From contig NZ_KB899636.1 in NCBI RefSeq assembly GCF_000378405.1, positions 1,430,209 to 1,494,208 of the forward strand: a stretch of DNA of 64,000 nt. Direction: 5' to 3'. A model generated the notes under the pieces. That model had not been told where the DNA came from. It searched no databases and worked only from the letters and a program-made list of their open reading frames with translations. Within the stretch, counting starts at the first letter, position 1. Each line of letters opens with the position of its first letter. The DNA comes from Succinimonas amylolytica DSM 2873. Its GTDB lineage: Bacteria; Pseudomonadota; Gammaproteobacteria; Enterobacterales; Succinivibrionaceae. Both the position numbers and the translations under genes were made by a program. This document shows positions 35,781-43,420 of the stretch, in pieces.

Positions 35781-36647
35781 ATGAGCACTATTGCCAGTAT
35801 ATTTGAGAACAAGACCAGAAAGCCGGTGATATCCTTTGAAATCTTTCCGCCGAAAAGGGATGAACTTCTGAAAAATATTGATGCGACTCTGGCCGTTCTT
35901 GCCAGTATGCATCCTGATTTTGTTTCTGTGACCTTTGGAGCGGGAGGGTCTGTAACAAATTCGGCAACTGTGGAGATTGCCAGTAAAATCAAAAAGCTGG
36001 GGATTGAATCGGTAGCTCATCTTACCTGCCTTAATTATTCGAAAGCGGAAATCCTTACAATGATCAGGAATCTGGAGGCCAGCGGCATTGAAAACATTCT
36101 GGCCTTAAGAGGCGATTCCAATCCTAACGCCGAGCCAAAAAATGACTTTGTACATGCCAGAGATCTTATCGCCTTTGTAAGGGAAAACAGCTCTCTTGGC
36201 ATCAGTGCGGCCTGCTATCCCGAAGGGCATCCGGAGGCGGAAAGTCTTGATGCCGATATTAGACATCTCAAGGAGAAGGTTGATGCCGGTGCCACACATC
36301 TTATCTCTCAGCTGTTCTTTGATAATGACATCTTCTATCGTTTTATGGATAAGGCCGGAAAAGCAGGGATTAATGTTCCGGTGGATGCCGGCATCATGCC
36401 GGTGGTCAACAAGGCGCAGATAGAGAGGATGATTAGCCTCTGCGGTGCCTCCCTTCCGGAAAAGTTCCGGAAAATCCTCGACCGTTACGAGAATGACAGG
36501 GAAGCGCTTTTTGATGCCGGTATGGCCTATGCGGTAAGTCAGATTATTGATCTTATTGCCAGTGGCGTGGAGGGAATCCATATCTATACCATGAATAACC
36601 CGAAGATTGCAGACCGGCTGACCAGCGCTATAAAGAATCTTTTCTGA
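35781..36647 (+). CDS. metF: 5,10-methylenetetrahydrofolate reductase
   Basis: Flavoenzyme that makes 5-methyltetrahydrofolate for methionine synthesis. The 288-residue protein begins VISFEIFPPKRDELL with the catalytic Glu, followed by FVSVTFGAGGS and the flavin-binding LALRGDSN. The end (EGIHIYTMNNPKIADRL) is typical. The ATG at 35781 has GGAGGATTTAATC in front; an upstream in-frame ATG at 35736 gives a non-conserved extension and is rejected. No other methionine genes are adjacent. Confidence 0.95.
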   Translation: MSTIASIFENKTRKPVISFEIFPPKRDELLKNIDATLAVLASMHPDFVSVTFGAGGSVTNSATVEIASKIKKLGIESVAHLTCLNYSKAEILTMIRNLEASGIENILALRGDSNPNAEPKNDFVHARDLIAFVRENSSLGISAACYPEGHPEAESLDADIRHLKEKVDAGATHLISQLFFDNDIFYRFMDKAGKAGINVPVDAGIMPVVNKAQIERMISLCGASLPEKFRKILDRYENDREALFDAGMAYAVSQIIDLIASGVEGIHIYTMNNPKIADRLTSAIKNLF

Positions 36648-36931
36648 TTTTTCTGGCCGGCGTCTTATCGGGTGTTTTTCCGGAATGCCGGCTTTTTGTT
36701 GAAGCGATCAGTTTTTATTCCCAGGAATTCCTCAAGGGCATATTTATGCGTGCCGGTAATGCTGTCATAACCGGCCTTTTCTTTATCCGTTAACAGGATT
36801 TAGCTCCTTTTATCAGTCCGTTCAGTGCCGTGCTGTTTCCGAGTGGCAGTTTCCGCCATAAATCATAAAAATGACATTCCTTTCGGGAAAACTTTTGTTA
36901 TCACTTTCAGGGAATATAAAATAACCGGAGC

Positions 36932-38197
36932 ATGAAACCGGGAAATGAGAAGAAACAGGAGAATCGGAAAATGGCCTACAGCGAGCTAATCAAGGATTTC
37001 AGCCGCATAAGATCCTATCTCAGATGTTTTTATGTGTACGGGTTTCAGCATCGGGACGACTTTACTAGGAAAAGTGCCCGCAGCTATGACAATGAACGCC
37101 GCCGTATTGAAAGCTGGCTGGGAGGCTATCTTTCATTTCGCCAGGATGAAAACGGACGGCGGATGTTTTTTAGTGTGGACAGTCGCCAGTTTCCCCGGAA
37201 TCCTCTGTACCGGGCCTTCAAGACGAAGAGTTTTACAGGCTGGGATATTGCGCTTCACTTTTATCTTCTGGCAATTTTAAACGGATCGGACCCTCTGGCG
37301 ATTACTGCCATAGCGGATCGGCTTTCGGAAATGCTGTCCTGTTTTGAGAACGAAGATCAGCCTGATGAGTCCACTGTACGAAAAAAACTTAAGGAATATG
37401 CAGGGCTGGGGCTTGTTGTTCAGAAAAAGCGCGGGCGGGAAACTGTTTATGAGCTCAGCAGAGGAAATCCGGATCTTGGAAGCTGGAGGGAGGCTCTGAC
37501 ATTGTTCGCGGAAGTAATGCCTCTTGGTGTAATCGGTTCTTTTATTCAGGATCGGCTGGAGGGGCAATGCGATTTTTTCCGGTTCAAGCATCACTACATC
37601 CTGAACGCCCTGGACAGTGAGGTTATTTTCGAGATTCTCCGGGCGATACATGAAAAAAGACTTGTATCCTTTGTAACAGCTGACGGGCATGAAATTGAAG
37701 CGCTGCCATTCAAACTGTATATTGGCACCCAGACCGGAAGGCAGTATGCTCTTGTCGAATCCCGCAAAAAAGGACGGTTTTTCTTCCAGCGTGCGGATTT
37801 TATTGAAAAAATCAGCGTGGGGGATTTCTATGAGGAGCCCCCGGATCTTAAGCGCCGGCTGGAATATTTTCGGAAGTGCTCCTGGGGGGTTTCCGGCAGT
37901 AACATGGAACATCCCGAGCGTATTGAGATGGTTATTCAGGCTGGCCCCGATGAGGAGTTTGTAGTACAAAGACTGATGAGAGAAAAACGTTCCGGTCTGG
38001 TGGAACGGATTGATGAGTGTCACTGGAAGTTTTCTGCGGAAGTCTATGATCCTATGGAACTTCTGCCGTGGCTGAGAAGCTTTATTGGGAGAATCACGGA
38101 TATCAGCTGTACTCGCGAATGGGTGGTTTCCAGATTCTACCGGGATTTTGCAGATCTTTCCCGCATGTACGGAGTCGGGCGATATGATTTTCAATGA
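36932..38197 (+). CDS. WYL-domain transcriptional regulator, first of a tandem pair
   Basis: A 421-residue regulator-like protein. The N-terminal half includes winged-helix-like segments (about residues 10-165; for example STVRKKLKEYAGLGLVVQKKRGRETVYEL at 145-175). The central WYL domain (about 225-305) spans the stretch from KRLVSFVTADGHEIEALPF to GRQYALVESRKKGRFFFQRADFIEKI, and a WCX-type C-terminal domain follows. WYL domains bind nucleic-acid or nucleotide ligands and regulate stress and defence loci. The next gene overlaps by 14 bp. The Y-RNA-like genes and Ro60 gene follow downstream, making this a candidate regulator of that set. Confidence 0.85.
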   Translation: MKPGNEKKQENRKMAYSELIKDFSRIRSYLRCFYVYGFQHRDDFTRKSARSYDNERRRIESWLGGYLSFRQDENGRRMFFSVDSRQFPRNPLYRAFKTKSFTGWDIALHFYLLAILNGSDPLAITAIADRLSEMLSCFENEDQPDESTVRKKLKEYAGLGLVVQKKRGRETVYELSRGNPDLGSWREALTLFAEVMPLGVIGSFIQDRLEGQCDFFRFKHHYILNALDSEVIFEILRAIHEKRLVSFVTADGHEIEALPFKLYIGTQTGRQYALVESRKKGRFFFQRADFIEKISVGDFYEEPPDLKRRLEYFRKCSWGVSGSNMEHPERIEMVIQAGPDEEFVVQRLMREKRSGLVERIDECHWKFSAEVYDPMELLPWLRSFIGRITDISCTREWVVSRFYRDFADLSRMYGVGRYDFQ

Positions 38198-39128
38198 GAT
38201 TTTCAGCAGCTACTATCGGGTAACGGCGGCAATTCTCAGGGAGGCTGCCAGAGGTAATCTTACTGAGAGAAAGCTTTACAGCATGGTTCGGGATCAGGCT
38301 TTCGGGGAAAGCATTCTTTCACTGCCCGAGGAGCTTCGGAGTGCGAGATGGCATCTTCTGGATCAGAATCTTGTCACCCCTCTTAAGGAGATTCCTGAGC
38401 TTCCGCTGACGGTTCTGGAGAAAAAATGGCTTAAAACTCTGCTTTCCGATCCCCGTATCCGGCTTTTCAGTCCGGATGTGACCGGACTTGAGGATGTGGA
38501 ACCGCTGTTTTCTCCGGAGGATATTGTTTACTATGACCGTTATGCTGACGGAGATGACTGTGAGGATTCCGGGTATATTGAAAACTTCAGAACTGTCCTC
38601 AGGTCGCTGCGGAACCGGGAAAATCTTGAAGTGGTATACGAGAGCCGGCATCATGAGACAGGCACAATTTTTATAACCCCTTTCTACCTGGAGTATTCCG
38701 AAAAGGATGATCGTTTCAGACTGATAGGGGAAGGACATAAAAGACGGTTTACGCTGAACGTGGCCCAGATCAAAAGTTGCCGGATACTTACAGACTGGGA
38801 AACCGCACCATTCAGGGAAATGGTCAGAAAGTCCGTGACCTTTGAGCTCAGGGATCGGCGCAATGCACTGGAACGTGTTCTTCTGCATTTTTCCCATCTG
38901 GAGAAGGAAACCCGAAAGATTGGCGATGACCATTATGTGGTAACTCTTAAATATGATCAGGAGGATGAAATAGAGATGGTGGTGCGGATACTGTCCTTCG
39001 GTCCCTTTATCAGAGTTACCGAACCGGAGAGCTTTATCGAGCTTATCAGGGAACGCCTTAAAAAACAGATGGTTCTTTCAAATACCTGGCGGAGGAACAT
39101 GCAGCAGACAGGAAATGACGGAGTCTAG
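38184..39128 (+). CDS. WYL-domain transcriptional regulator, second of a tandem pair
   Basis: A 314-residue protein. The WYL domain lies at about residues 130-205, covering RNRENLEVVYESRHHETGT, ITPFYLEYSEKDDRFRLIGE and RRFTLNVAQIKSCRIL. A C-terminal WCX-like domain follows (DEIEMVVRILSFGPFIRV). The first 125 residues show no clear helix-turn-helix, unlike its upstream partner. ATG at 38184 overlaps the upstream gene by 14 bp, so they are co-translated and may form a hetero-oligomer. The stop at 39128 is only 7 bases before the first conserved operator-like element of the RNA genes. Confidence 0.83.
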   Translation: MIFNEIFSSYYRVTAAILREAARGNLTERKLYSMVRDQAFGESILSLPEELRSARWHLLDQNLVTPLKEIPELPLTVLEKKWLKTLLSDPRIRLFSPDVTGLEDVEPLFSPEDIVYYDRYADGDDCEDSGYIENFRTVLRSLRNRENLEVVYESRHHETGTIFITPFYLEYSEKDDRFRLIGEGHKRRFTLNVAQIKSCRILTDWETAPFREMVRKSVTFELRDRRNALERVLLHFSHLEKETRKIGDDHYVVTLKYDQEDEIEMVVRILSFGPFIRVTEPESFIELIRERLKKQMVLSNTWRRNMQQTGNDGV

Positions 39129-39134
39129 TCAGGA

Positions 39135-39179
39135 TCGCAACTTTTTTGCCGGGATCTGCAAGGCTGCTGCCAGTATACT
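39135..39179 (+). promoter_or_regulatory. Shared regulatory element and promoter, copy 1 (first Y-RNA-like gene)
   Basis: A 21-bp element at 39135-39155 reads TCGCAAC, then a T-run, then GCCGGGAT. Exactly 18 bp later comes TATACT (39174-39179). The same element recurs at 39447, 39783 and 40233 with identical spacing. It ends at the -35 position and no TTGACA-like hexamer is present, as expected for an activator-dependent promoter. Confidence 0.75.
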
Positions 39180-39186
39180 GAGTTTA

Positions 39187-39338
39187 TCAAAAGCACGAAC
39201 AGCAAAAATTATTCTGGTGTTAAGTTGTCGGTTCGAGTCCGGCTGACAGCCTGGCTGTCATAGTTCCAATTGGTAGAACGAACAAAAAAGTGTGCTTTGT
39301 CAGCCCCCCTTGGGAGAATATCCTGAGGGGGGTATTTT
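39187..39338 (+). ncRNA. Y RNA-like (YrlA-type) RNA with a permuted tRNA mimic, copy 1
   Basis: The predicted RNA starts near 39187 and ends at a strong terminator. A closing stem joins AAAGCAC (39190-39196) to GTGCTTT (39292-39298). Inside, the order is: T-arm (GTCGG-TTCGAGT-CCGGC, 39227-39243); a 7-bp acceptor-like stem closed by a CTG loop (TGACAGC / GCTGTCA, 39244-39260); T and A at the positions of tRNA U8-A9; and a D-arm (GTTC...GAAC, 39263-39279) with a GG in its loop. This is a circularly permuted tRNA-like module, as known for bacterial YrlA RNAs that bind Ro60. The Ro60 homologue is 1.1 kb downstream. Confidence 0.8.
39304..39338 (+). terminator. Rho-independent terminator of Y-RNA-like copy 1
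   Basis: CCCCCCT pairs with AGGGGGG; an inner GGA/TCC pairing lies between the arms, and TATTTTT follows. Its near-identical counterpart ends copy 2. Confidence 0.8.
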
Positions 39339-39446
39339 TCCGGACTGAGCTAATCTGCCCCGGAAGTTATCACTGTTCCCAAAAACAACTTTTGTGATGA
39401 GAGTGAAATGGCGGGTGGTCCCGTAATCAAAGGCAATGGGGGAAGA

Positions 39447-39491
39447 TCGCAACATTTTTTCCGGGATAGCAATATGACCCCGGAGTATATT
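39447..39491 (+). promoter_or_regulatory. Shared regulatory element and promoter, copy 2
   Basis: The element at 39447-39467 (TCGCAAC, T-run, CCGGGAT) is followed after 18 bp by TATATT (39486-39491). It lies inside the gap between the first RNA terminator and the second RNA. Confidence 0.75.
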
Positions 39492-39497
39492 GGATAC

Positions 39498-39652
39498 ATC
39501 AAAAGCACGAACAGCAGCGTTTTTATGACGTTTGGTCGCCGGTTCGAGTCCGGCTGGCAGTTTTGACTGCCATAGTTCAGTTGGTAGAACAGGCAAAATC
39601 AGTGTGCTTTGTCCAGCCCCCCTGGGAGAATATCCTGAGGGGGTGTTTTTTT
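39498..39652 (+). ncRNA. Y RNA-like RNA with a permuted tRNA mimic, copy 2
   Basis: The closing stem is AAAGCAC (39502-39508) with GTGCTTT (39604-39610). The T-arm is GCCGG-TTCGAGT-CCGGC (39538-39554). The 7-bp acceptor-like stem is TGGCAGT with ACTGCCA and a TTTG loop (39555-39572). T573-A574 then occupy the U8-A9 positions, and the D-arm GTTC-AGTTGGTA-GAAC spans 39575-39590. Compared with copy 1 the acceptor stem differs at paired positions on both sides (TGACAGC/GCTGTCA against TGGCAGT/ACTGCCA), so base pairing is conserved while sequence is not. This is direct covariation evidence for the fold. Confidence 0.82.
39617..39652 (+). terminator. Rho-independent terminator of Y-RNA-like copy 2
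   Basis: CCCCCCT pairs with AGGGGG across a GGGAGAATATCCTG core, then TGTTTTTTT. It is nearly identical to the terminator of copy 1. Confidence 0.8.
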
Positions 39653-39782
39653 CTGGAGCGCAGTTTTACACAGTTTTTTGTCCCCATCCCCCATTCCCCG
39701 CCCTCATTATTATTGACAGAACCAGAGTATTGCTGATTCCAGTGATGATGGGCACGGGAGAATCTGAAAGGGTAATGACAGT

Positions 39783-39827
39783 TCGCAACATTTTTTCCGG
39801 GAAGCCACCGGCCCCTCCGGATACAAT
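39783..39827 (+). promoter_or_regulatory. Shared regulatory element and promoter, copy 3
   Basis: The element at 39783-39803 (TCGCAAC, T-run, CCGGGAA) is followed after 18 bp by TACAAT (39822-39827). Confidence 0.75.
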
Positions 39828-39833
39828 AAAATC

Positions 39834-40010
39834 ATCAAAAGCGCTTACAGCAACTATCATCAGATATACAGAAATGAAAAGCGCTTTGTTTCCATTAAAG
39901 GCGCAGACAGCAATTTTTCCTCGCCAGGGAGCAGGGCAGGTTCGAATCCTGCGAGTATCGCAAGATGCTTTAGTTCATGGTCAGAACGGCTGATAATGCG
40001 CCTTGTTTGT
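39834..40010 (+). ncRNA. Y RNA-like RNA, copy 3, with a duplicated stem unit and a permuted tRNA mimic
   Basis: This copy has two stem units. The first, AAAGCGC (39838-39844) with GCGCTTT (39881-39887), encloses about 36 nt and no tRNA mimic. The second, AAGGCGC (39898-39904) with GCGCCTT (39998-40004), encloses the mimic: T-arm GCAGG-TTCGAAT-CCTGC (39936-39952), 7-bp acceptor-like stem GAGTATC / GATGCTT capped by a GCAA tetraloop (39953-39970), T-A, and D-arm GTTC-ATGGTCA-GAAC (39973-39987). Closing stem, T-stem and acceptor all covary against copies 1 and 2. No clear terminator follows; a 6-bp hairpin at 40021-40038 may mark the end. Confidence 0.75.
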
Positions 40011-40232
40011 AACCATAATGATGTCTTTCATTAGACATTAACCAATATCTTAAGATGAGATGAACCCGTGTTTGTTTGCAAAACGATTCACGCATATGAC
40101 TTCTTAAGTTCCTTGCATGTGCCTGTAGCAAGCCTGCAGAGATAAATTCTTGAATATCCCGATTATTGCCATCGTATCGTTATTGTCATAAAAATATAAT
40201 CATAATGATTGTGTCTCTGATGATTTTTATGT

Positions 40233-40277
40233 TCGTAACTTTTTTACCGGGAAGATGATTTCAGTACTGAATACAAT
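40233..40277 (+). promoter_or_regulatory. Shared regulatory element and promoter of the Ro60 gene, copy 4
   Basis: The element at 40233-40253 (TCGTAAC, T-run, ACCGGGAA) is followed after 18 bp by TACAAT (40272-40277). The predicted mRNA leader is about 130 nt, begins CATCAGAATCATTAAAGAC and resembles the 5' part of the Y-RNA-like genes (CATCAAAAGC), although the closing stem is poor. Confidence 0.7.
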
Positions 40278-40416
40278 AACATCAGAATCATTAAAGACAA
40301 TAAACAGATGTCATGACCTCGGAGGATCTTTGTGCGCAATCCGCCAGCAGTTTGACAAGATTATGCGTTCAGAACAGCCGGAAATCCCGGTCCGAGACAT
40401 TTAAAGGAGAACAGTT

Positions 40417-41877
40417 ATGCTGAATTCATTGAAAAAGCTGACCAATGTCACTTATACCGAAAACGGAGCAATAACTCCACGGAGTACCGAATCTGACTGT
40501 CTGGATCTTTTTGCCACCATCGGCGCGCTTCGGAATGCTTCCGGGGATCAGATTCAGAAACGCTTTTTCAGGGCTTATCTCGAAAATCCGGATATTGCCA
40601 TGAAGACTCTGTTTTATTCCCGCGACATCCGGGGCGGACTTGGTGAACGGCGGGTTTTTCGGGAAATCCTGAAGTGGCTGGCCGAAAACCGGAAGGCTTC
40701 ACTGCTGGCAAACCTGGAGCAGATTCCGGAATACGGTCGCTGGGATGATCTTCTGGTGCTGATTGACGGGAATGCTGGTGCGGAGGCGGGGGCTTTTCTG
40801 AAGAAGCAGTTTCAGGCTGATATGAAGGCTCTTGCCGCGCATGAAAAAATTTCCCTCTTGGGAAAATGGCTGCCTTCCATCAATGCTTCCAGTGAAAATA
40901 CTGTCAGACTGGCACGGCGGCTGGCCGGGGTTTTCGGGATGCGCAGTGTTGATTACCGGAAGGCTCTGTCCGCTCTCCGGGCGGAGATAAGCATTATTGA
41001 AAACAGTCTTCGTCGGGAGGATTATACCTTCGATTATGGCAAACAGCCTTCAAAGGCCCTGTTTAAATATCGCCGGGCATTTATGCGGAATGACGGCAAA
41101 CGCTACGGGGCATTTCTCGCCAGAATTGAAAAAGGGGAGATCGCCATGAATACCGGGTCACTGATGCCTTACGATATTATAAGAGCTACCTATAACAGGA
41201 GGCTCAGCGATGAGGAGCGTGCGGCTCTTGATGTTACCTGGAATGCGCTGGAGGATTTTACCGGGGGAGAAAATGCCATTGTAGTGGCGGATGGATCCGG
41301 ATCTATGTACGGAGGACGCGGCCTGATTCCGGCTACTGTTGCCCAGTCTCTGGCCATATATTTCGCCGAAAGAAACCAGGGGCCGTTCCAGGGATGCTTT
41401 ATAACCTTTTCGGAGACTCCGCGACTGGTGGAAATCAAGGGGCGGGATATTGTGGACAAGGCCCGGTACTGCGAATCCTTCAACGAATGTGCTGACACCA
41501 ATCTGCAGGCGGTATTTGAACTGCTTGTAAATGCTGCTGTTGCCAAACAGGCTAGTGAGGAGGAGATGCCAGCAACGGTTTATATTGTATCGGATATGGA
41601 ATTCAATGCCATAACCTGTTCCTCATCCCGCAGCAACTTCGAGTATGCCAGAAGCCTGTTTGAGTCCAATGGCTACAAAATGCCCCGGGTAGTATTCTGG
41701 AACGTGAATTCCCGTTCGGAACAGCAGCCGGCAACCAGGGATGACAACGGTGTTGTTCTTGTTTCTGGGGGATCTGCCAGACTGTTTTCTCAGGTTGTAA
41801 GGGGAAATGTTTCAAATCCCTATTCCTTTATGATGGAAACTCTTTCAAATGAGAGATATGCCTCCATAAAGGCCTGA
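40417..41877 (+). CDS. rsr: Ro60/TROVE-domain RNA-binding protein (Rsr)
   Basis: A 486-residue homologue of the Ro 60-kDa autoantigen. The N-terminal TROVE domain (about 1-280) is a HEAT-like ring that binds Y RNAs and the ends of misfolded RNAs; FYSRDIRGGLGERRVFREIL and IPEYGRWDDLLVL are characteristic. The C-terminal von Willebrand A domain (about 285-480) has the metal site VVADGSGSMYGG. Bacterial Ro proteins work with Y RNAs and exonucleases in RNA degradation or ribosomal RNA maturation under stress. The ATG follows AAAGGAGAACAGTT. The three Y-RNA-like genes upstream share its promoter element. No rtcA or rtcB is in the window, unlike the Salmonella arrangement. Confidence 0.92.
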   Translation: MLNSLKKLTNVTYTENGAITPRSTESDCLDLFATIGALRNASGDQIQKRFFRAYLENPDIAMKTLFYSRDIRGGLGERRVFREILKWLAENRKASLLANLEQIPEYGRWDDLLVLIDGNAGAEAGAFLKKQFQADMKALAAHEKISLLGKWLPSINASSENTVRLARRLAGVFGMRSVDYRKALSALRAEISIIENSLRREDYTFDYGKQPSKALFKYRRAFMRNDGKRYGAFLARIEKGEIAMNTGSLMPYDIIRATYNRRLSDEERAALDVTWNALEDFTGGENAIVVADGSGSMYGGRGLIPATVAQSLAIYFAERNQGPFQGCFITFSETPRLVEIKGRDIVDKARYCESFNECADTNLQAVFELLVNAAVAKQASEEEMPATVYIVSDMEFNAITCSSSRSNFEYARSLFESNGYKMPRVVFWNVNSRSEQQPATRDDNGVVLVSGGSARLFSQVVRGNVSNPYSFMMETLSNERYASIKA

Positions 41878-41919
41878 AATATCCATATTCGGAACTGGAA
41901 AGGTTCATAAAAGTGGAGA

Positions 41920-41949
41920 AGAGATCGCTTGCCGCGGTCTCTTTTTTTA
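41920..41949 (+). terminator. Rho-independent terminator after rsr
   Basis: AGAGATC at 41920-41926 pairs with GGTCTCT at 41936-41942 (one G-T pair), followed by seven Ts. Confidence 0.7.
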
Positions 41950-42520
41950 TTTGAAGCTCGTTCTCTCAAAAACAGCTATTCATTAGAAAATTTCAGCCTT
42001 TTAAAGAATTCTGAAACGGTGCCGGAATCTGTAAATTCGACAGGAAAAGTTTTCTTTTCAATATTTTTGACAGTTATTGTGGAAAATTTTGTTTGTATTG
42101 GAGATTGTTCTCTATTGTTTTTGAATTATGCAGTTAAACAAATTGAATTTTATAATAATGCCTAAAAAGTATTTGGTTTGCTTAAAACGATATGTATAAC
42201 ATGTGATTAGCCGGCTGATACAGGTGATGATCGTGCGGTGTTTTTTTGCGTGGCGCATGATTAAATAGCCTGATTTCAGCCTGAGAAATACCTGTTTCCT
42301 GCAGGTGTTCAAAAACAGGGAATGCGATTGCAGAAGCTGTTTTTACTTGTGTAGCTGCCTATGCCAGATATTTTCGGGGGCGGCTGACAGGTAGGATTGC
42401 TGCATATTTTCAGAATATTCCTGAGAGAATTTCGGTAACCGGAGCAGCAATTAGGGGTGGTTGTGCGCAAAACCGAAAATGGCAGGATGCACGGAGTGAT
42501 TTAACAGTGGAAGTATCTTT
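41950..42520. other. AT-rich region between rsr and the decayed nuclease gene
   Basis: About 570 bases with low G+C. I see no credible coding frame, RNA fold or repeat. It may be a remnant of an inserted element along with the pseudogene that follows. Confidence 0.4.
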
Positions 42521-43235
42521 ATGAACAGGAGAAATACCGGACTTTCCGATCATATGATTGTGTACGGGATCAGACCGGATTATGACGCAGCAGCTAAAAG
42601 ACTTTTGTGTCATAAAATTGAAATTGCGAATATTTTAAAGATGAGTATTCCAGAGTTTAGGGATAGTGATCTGACGGTGGGTGTGATTATCAGGGATTAC
42701 TTTTCCGATGGCTTTTCATTCGATCCATGTGTTCCGGTGGATCAGGAGGTGTCCGATGCTGATTCCAGAATTCAGTGTGTGAATACAGAGGATAAAACAC
42801 AAACCGAGGGCGGTGTTTACTTTGATGTTCTCTTTGACATCAGGGATCCTGGATGTGGTGTCGACCAAAAATTAATGACCGTCAATATTGAATTTCAGGG
42901 AAAACAGAATATTGACTACCCTCTTCTGAATCGGGCTGAATAAGAGCGTTAAAAAGTGTTACAGAATGAGTTTGGTATACCGATGACTGTGGAAATAAAT
43001 GAGGAGATGAACAGGATGTGCAATTTGAGCGAGGCCCTTATAGACAAGGGACGGGAAGAAGGAATGGAACCAGGGGATGAAAAAGGGCATTGAAAAAGGT
43101 GAGAGAAGAGCAACACTGAATCATGTCAGAAATCTGATGGAAAAAATGAAGCTGGACGTCTTCCAGGCTTTTGATGTCCTGGGAATCCCTGAGTCTGATC
43201 GCGGCCATTATCTAAAAGACCTTCAGAACGATTAA
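42521..43235 (+). pseudogene. Decayed PD-(D/E)XK nuclease-family (Rpn/PDDEXK_2 'transposase') gene
   Basis: The first part (42521-42946, 140 residues) contains the nuclease-like block YFDVLFDIRD followed by LMTVNIEFQGKQN, matching the D and E-x-Q/K core of PDDEXK_2 proteins, then stops. The second part (from about 42973) encodes the typical C-terminal signature MCNLSEALIDKGREEG, breaks by a one-base shift near 43076, and continues in another frame to 43235 with a helical tail (LMEKMKLDVFQAFDVLGIP). About 150 residues that intact family members have in the middle are missing. Family members are frequent in gut bacteria and function in DNA recombination (Rpn). This copy should be non-functional. 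Confidence 0.75.
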
Positions 43236-43360
43236 TATCTGTAAGAGCTTTCAGGCTGATGTTTGTCAGTTTTTTTGGGGGGCAGGTTCCAGTCTCAGAC
43301 CAGATTCCCGGGTTATTGATTTTTCAGACGCATGCATGACATTATCCGGCTCCGTTGTTG

Positions 43361-43369
43361 TGCTATAAT
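43361..43369 (+). promoter_or_regulatory. Extended -10 promoter element for rapZ
   Basis: TGCTATAAT has the TG dinucleotide one base before a perfect TATAAT, 52 bases upstream of the rapZ ATG. Confidence 0.45.
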
Positions 43370-43420
43370 TTCCTGTTTCGGAGATATTATCAGAAGACGG
43401 GGAAACCAGGAGCAGTTTCG

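Noticed and set aside
39135-39155. Sigma-54 promoter on the minus strand (GG and GC 12 bp apart in the complement)
   Set aside because: It would point back into the WYL genes, and copies do not keep the TGGCAC consensus. The plus-strand spacing to a -10 is far more consistent.
39227-39279. A classical tRNA gene, suggested by GGTTCGAGTCC and TAGTTCCAATTGGTAGAAC
   Set aside because: T-arm comes before D-arm, there is no anticodon arm, and the acceptor strands are joined by a short loop. The same holds for the two other copies, so these are tRNA mimics inside Y-RNA-like genes.
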